From assembly GCA_030690165.1 (NCBI GenBank), contig JAUYHF010000006.1:29848-93847 (forward strand): DNA of 64,000 nucleotides, given 5' to 3'. The position numbers and the translations under genes were made by a program. Below are positions 60,680 to 64,000 of this stretch, piece after piece (the stretch's first letter is position 1; every line of letters begins with the position of its first letter). Below the pieces are notes generated by a model that worked only from the letters and a program-made list of their open reading frames with translations, searched no databases and was not told the origin of the DNA. This DNA comes from Deltaproteobacteria bacterium. Lineage in GTDB: Bacteria > Desulfobacterota > GWC2-55-46 > UBA9637.

Positions 60680-62071
60680 TTATTTGGGTGCTATTACAGG
60701 CAAAGAATTCACATCGCCTTCCACTACCAGAAAATCCACCCTTCTGTTCTGTCTCATGATCTCTTCGCTCTTATCTGCGGATATTACCCTTCCAAAACCT
60801 ATAAATTTCATCCTTTTCGGGTCTATACCCTTTTTCATAAGATAGTCCATTACAGATTTTGCCCTTTTTTGGGAAAGCTTAAGATTATATTCATCACTCC
60901 CGCGCTCGTCTGCATAGCCGCGCACATCTACCTTTACATCAGGATTTTTACTGAGCCATTCCACATCCTTGTCAAGTATTTCAAGGTCTGACTTGTTTAG
61001 TTCTGCGCTGTCAACGGCAAAGAATGCGGGCAAAAGCCTTTTGGCCACTTCAACCATCTTCGTCACCTCGTCCTTCGGAGGTTCGGGCACAGGAGGAGGA
61101 AGGGCAGCAACAGTGGGCGGTTCTGGCGCTGGAAGCGGTTCTGGCTTGGCCATAATAACTACCGGAGCCTCCTCTTCAACCTCGAATACCCTTACCGTTT
61201 GACTTGAGTCAGATACATATACCCTGTTTTTATCGTCTACAGCTACAGCCCTTGGCCATTTGAAAATTTCAGGTCCGCCAAATTCAAAAATGAACTTCCC
61301 TTCCCTGTCAAAAAATATTACAGCGGCCCTGTTGGTTTCTACAACAATCACACGGCCGTTTTTCCTGTCCACTGTCATATCCACTGTCATGCTGAACCCG
61401 CCTGGAAGGCTGGATACTACTCCAAAACGGCCTAATGGCTTGCCGGATTTATCCAAACGGAAAACGCTAAAGATCGCAGGGTCCCTGATATATATTCCGG
61501 TGTCATCCATGCCTATAAGTATATTCTTTCCCATGCCCTCTTTAAACTCCGTGATGAAAGTCTCTTTTTTCCTATCCATAACCACAATTCTGCCATTACC
61601 GCTATCTCCGAGATAAATCATATCTCCTTCTACTGCGAAAGACTGAATGATCATCTTATCTTTATCCGGAACTGTGGAAAGGTCCAAATCTTTTTGATAT
61701 ACCCCTCTATAACTGACAATAGCCACCCTTTTTTCTTCTGCTATGTAAATAAGCCCGTCTTCTGTCACAGCAATACCAATCGGCGAGCTGGATCTTATTT
61801 CAATATACTTAAACTGGTAAAGGAATATTCCGTTTAAGTCTGTAATAACCACCCTCTTATTTTCATTATCAAGGATATACAGTTCTTTATGCTTATTGTC
61901 AACAAATAGAGATCTGATGCCATTGAGATGGGTGCCGCTTGTAACGGCTGTAATTGTGAAAAGGTATTTTATGCTGAATCCGCGTCCACCGGCTGTCTCC
62001 TGGCTGAAACCAATGGAGGGATAGTAAATACCCGCATAAATTAAAAGGATAAGGACAATTCTTTGAGTCAT
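60680..62071 (-). CDS. NHL-repeat propeller with C-terminal OmpA peptidoglycan-binding domain
   Basis: 463 residues. Signal peptide (RIVLILLIYAGIYYPSIGFS), six-bladed NHL-like propeller about 30-290 (VTEDGLIYIAEEKR, FKWPRAVAVDDKNRVYVSD), Pro-rich linker (PEPLPAPEPPTVAALPPP), then OmpA/Pal domain (VDVRGYADERGSDEYNLKLS and RRVDFLV). The OmpA part anchors the protein to peptidoglycan while the propeller binds a partner in the periplasm. The ATG lies about a dozen bases after the -10 box, without a ribosome site. Confidence 0.9.
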   Translation of the reverse strand: MTQRIVLILLIYAGIYYPSIGFSQETAGGRGFSIKYLFTITAVTSGTHLNGIRSLFVDNKHKELYILDNENKRVVITDLNGIFLYQFKYIEIRSSSPIGIAVTEDGLIYIAEEKRVAIVSYRGVYQKDLDLSTVPDKDKMIIQSFAVEGDMIYLGDSGNGRIVVMDRKKETFITEFKEGMGKNILIGMDDTGIYIRDPAIFSVFRLDKSGKPLGRFGVVSSLPGGFSMTVDMTVDRKNGRVIVVETNRAAVIFFDREGKFIFEFGGPEIFKWPRAVAVDDKNRVYVSDSSQTVRVFEVEEEAPVVIMAKPEPLPAPEPPTVAALPPPVPEPPKDEVTKMVEVAKRLLPAFFAVDSAELNKSDLEILDKDVEWLSKNPDVKVDVRGYADERGSDEYNLKLSQKRAKSVMDYLMKKGIDPKRMKFIGFGRVISADKSEEIMRQNRRVDFLVVEGDVNSLPVIAPK

Positions 62072-62083
62072 ATCTGGGTTAAT

Positions 62084-62111
62084 ATACTACTTAATTTGGA
62101 GAGAATGTCAA
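62084..62111 (-). promoter_or_regulatory. Promoter of the NHL/OmpA gene
   Basis: On the minus strand TTGACA (62111-62106), 16-base spacer, TAGTAT (62089-62084); a TATATT overlaps at a 19-base spacing. The start codon follows very closely. Confidence 0.5.
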
Positions 62112-62214
62112 GGTTAGAAAATTATACGATTTAAAAAATTATTTGACTAAATATTCCCTTTTATGTTAATAGAATGGATATGACATGGCATCGTCTAATT
62201 GAGAGGAGGCTTAA

Positions 62215-62655
62215 ATGAAGGGTCTTTTTCAGAATGTCATTATCTTTATTTCCACAGCTGCCTTGATGTCTTTAATATGGAACCCCATATGGGCGTCTGA
62301 AAAAAAGAAAGACAAGGTTGATGTGGGCAAGACAATATATGAGGAGCACTGTCGGGTGTGTCATGGTGAAAGGGGAAATGGCATGACCATTGTTGCCCGC
62401 GTATTAGCCCCGCCCCCCAAGAACTTTACCAACCCTAATGTAATAGCCAATCTTAAGCGCCCTCAGATGATATATTCAGTAACAAACGGCAGGCCAGGCG
62501 CGGCTATGATGCCATGGGGATCCAATTTAACAACGAAGGAGATTGAGGCAGTGGTGGACTATATACTGGAAACCTTTATGCGCGTGGGAAGCGCGCCGGG
62601 CTCATCTGATAAACTCATCAATCCTGGTTATCCCTCCATCCCCGCCGGCCCATAG
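62215..62655 (+). CDS. Periplasmic c-type monoheme cytochrome
   Basis: 146 residues. Signal peptide (NVIIFISTAALMSLIWNPIWA), one heme motif CRVCH, and likely axial Met in AMMPWGS. Class I cytochrome c of the small electron-carrier type, matured by the ResB/CcsA pair at 30411-32825. AGGAGG before the ATG. A weak TTGACT box lies at 62143. The last 54 bases overlap the 3' end of the opposite gene. Confidence 0.92.
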   Translation: MKGLFQNVIIFISTAALMSLIWNPIWASEKKKDKVDVGKTIYEEHCRVCHGERGNGMTIVARVLAPPPKNFTNPNVIANLKRPQMIYSVTNGRPGAAMMPWGSNLTTKEIEAVVDYILETFMRVGSAPGSSDKLINPGYPSIPAGP

Positions 62656-63786
62656 CCTTCCATTGCCGTCAAAAGCAAGGGCAGAGGTGTGGCTGTTTAA
62701 AAGGCCATCTTCGGCGGTATAATTTGTGAATTTTCCCCCGTCAAAATGGCTGATTCCTGCTTGGGTGCCAGCCCAAATGGAGCCATCCGGCGCTATGGCG
62801 AGGGCAAATACATAATTACCCGCAAGGCCGTCCCTGGTGGTATAGTTGGTGAAACCCTTTCCGTCGAATCTGGTCAAACCGCCGCCCCATGTCCCGATCC
62901 AGAGAATACCCTGCTTATCCTGCACAATGGCATCTATATTGTTCGGGTTAAAGGTCTGTATGCCCCTTTTCTGCATCCCTGTGGACTCTGCCTGTGTACC
63001 GTGGTGTGCGCCGCGCAGTAGGGATCCCTGGGCTTCATTTTCAATCTTGAGGAGCTCCGGATCTGCCCCCAACCCGTCTTTATTATCCCAGTGTACCCAT
63101 TGCTTGCCATCATACCTTGTAAGCCCCACTTCGGTCCCAAGCCACAGAACTCCATCCTCTCCCATCTTAAGGACATAAACCCAGTTATCTGAAAGACCCA
63201 TATTTGTATTTTTCCTGTTAAATTTTGCCCATGCCTCGCGCTTGTTGATATCCCCTTTTATCCTGTTGGCCCCGCTCCATGTTGCAATCCACATCTCGTC
63301 ATTTTTGTCAAACAGCACATCATAAACAAAAGAATCACATAGTCCATGCTGGGTATTGTAGTTTGTCCACCATCTCCCATCGTATTTGCTCAAACCCCCG
63401 CCATGGGTGCCAATCCACATGCCCCCATCAGGCCCCTTTGTTATTGAAAATACGCCGTTACTTATCAGGGCATTGGTATTATCAAAAAGCACGGTGGAGT
63501 CCTTTGTGGTTGTATCGAACTTCAGAAGACCCCTGCTTGAGGTACCTATCCAGAGGTCTGTTCCAGTGAATCGAAGGACCTTAACCAAGGTATTCTCAAT
63601 CACATAGGTGGTTGCCTTAAGCCTCTTTTGCGCAGGCTGCTGTTGAAGGGGCTGGGCAGCAACGGCAGGGCCCTCTTTCCCTGTCTTTGTCTTTTGCGAG
63701 TCGCTGCAAGCCAAAGGAATGGTCAAAAAAAAGCTTGCTATGATCGCTAACATTAAGGCTCGGTATGGTTTAGACAAGGTTCTCAC
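62602..63786 (-). CDS. Two-component-type beta-propeller (Reg_prop) protein, probable lipoprotein
   Basis: 394 residues. N-terminal signal (LMLAIIASFFLTIPLAC, a non-ideal lipobox), low-complexity stretch, then seven or more Reg_prop repeats (MWIGTHGGGLSKYDGRWWT, LWIGTWGGGLTRFDGKGF, IWAGTQAGISHFDGGKF). Such propellers normally form the sensor of hybrid kinases; here no kinase or membrane segment follows, so it is a free periplasmic sensor or a scaffold. GTG start with a G-run close by. Confidence 0.85.
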   Translation of the reverse strand: MRTLSKPYRALMLAIIASFFLTIPLACSDSQKTKTGKEGPAVAAQPLQQQPAQKRLKATTYVIENTLVKVLRFTGTDLWIGTSSRGLLKFDTTTKDSTVLFDNTNALISNGVFSITKGPDGGMWIGTHGGGLSKYDGRWWTNYNTQHGLCDSFVYDVLFDKNDEMWIATWSGANRIKGDINKREAWAKFNRKNTNMGLSDNWVYVLKMGEDGVLWLGTEVGLTRYDGKQWVHWDNKDGLGADPELLKIENEAQGSLLRGAHHGTQAESTGMQKRGIQTFNPNNIDAIVQDKQGILWIGTWGGGLTRFDGKGFTNYTTRDGLAGNYVFALAIAPDGSIWAGTQAGISHFDGGKFTNYTAEDGLLNSHTSALAFDGNGRLWAGGDGGITRIDEFIR

Positions 63787-63815
63787 GCCCCCAAGGTATT
63801 CTATTACTCTGTTTT

Positions 63816-63845
63816 ATATTATCAGATTTCTAAAAAGAATGTCAA
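63816..63845 (-). promoter_or_regulatory. Promoter of the Reg_prop gene, with -35 next to the IS end
   Basis: On the minus strand TTGACA (63845-63840), 18-base spacer, TAATAT (63821-63816), 30 bases before the start codon. The -35 box lies 23 bases beyond the transposase stop. Confidence 0.6.
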
Positions 63846-63867
63846 GCGGCATAATAAGGTGGTAATG

Positions 63868-63999
63868 TCAATTATTATGTGTCAGTAAGAAAGGGGTATT
63901 AGTTCCCTCCTTTTTGTTTTCATAGGTAAATACAGCATACAGTATTCTTTCCATACTCGTTCTGTCGCTGAACACACCCATAGGTCTTGTCCTTCTCCT
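63868..63999 (-). CDS. Transposase C-terminus (IS256/mutator type), partial at right edge
   Basis: The minus-strand frame is open from the window edge to a TGA at 63870-63868, giving 43 residues: RRRTRPMGVFSDRTSMERIL onward to a short Asn-ending tail. The RRRTRPMGVF...ERI pattern matches the C-terminal end of IS256-family (mutator-type) transposases. The rest lies outside the window, so completeness is unknown. The inverted terminal repeat should lie between here and about 63830 but cannot be recognised from one end alone. Confidence 0.6.
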   Translation of the reverse strand, partial: RRRTRPMGVFSDRTSMERILYAVFTYENKKEGTNTPFLLTHNN

Positions 64000-64000
64000 T

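Overview
The window reads as one continuous chromosomal segment of a Gram-negative (diderm) bacterium of moderate G+C. The diderm reading rests on LptE, BamD, an OmpA-type protein and several lipoproteins. System II cytochrome c maturation (ResB/CcsA), a selenocysteine synthase, molybdopterin genes, a double-domain acyl-CoA dehydratase activase and a membrane pyrophosphatase point to a metabolically versatile, probably anaerobic lineage such as Nitrospirota, Desulfobacterota or a relative. No rRNA or other firm phylogenetic marker is present, so this placement is inference.

Layout. Bases 1-1843 carry the end of alaS and a small phasin-like gene. Bases 1883-16178 (all minus strand) form one long chemosensory gene cluster: a PATAN/GAF protein, CheY, CheA, two CheW, a soluble receptor, a zinc-ribbon plus degenerate receiver protein, a 15-20 repeat HEAT protein, CheR, CheB, a GAF/coiled-coil protein and a second CheY, ending in a BamD-like lipoprotein and a TPR protein. 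No flagellar genes are present. Next come selA (minus) and mobB-mobA-mazG (plus, coupled by ATGA overlaps), murJ, rpsT and the leuS-lptE-holA operon. Bases 26299-32825 hold a small Rossmann protein behind a consensus promoter, PBP1A, moaA and the cytochrome c maturation pair. Bases 32893-38277 hold rmuC and the 1410-residue activase fusion.

Bases 38480-44288 hold rarA, an A+T-rich orphan gene with attC-like signals, mtnP and priA. Bases 44400-48543 hold a secreted propeller, def-fmt-DUF116 and a PilZ response regulator. Bases 48679-53254 hold two HtpX proteases, LemA, a zinc-ribbon protein, a DUF458 protein and a G+C-richer secreted protein. Bases 53292-59903 are housekeeping: ispE, tRNA-Gln(UUG), prs, rplY, pth, hppA and ychF. 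The right end has a TPR fragment, an NHL/OmpA protein, a cytochrome c, a two-component-type propeller lipoprotein and, at the edge, the C-terminus of an IS256-like transposase.

Two kinds of repeat run through the whole window. One is short palindromes, several carrying a GTAG foot as in REP elements mobilised by RAYT transposases. The other is tandem words of 7-8 bases that lie between genes and also, in frame, inside essential genes (leuS, priA, the HEAT gene, bamD, lptE). These, the chemosensory cluster and the attC-like cassette are the most unusual things here.
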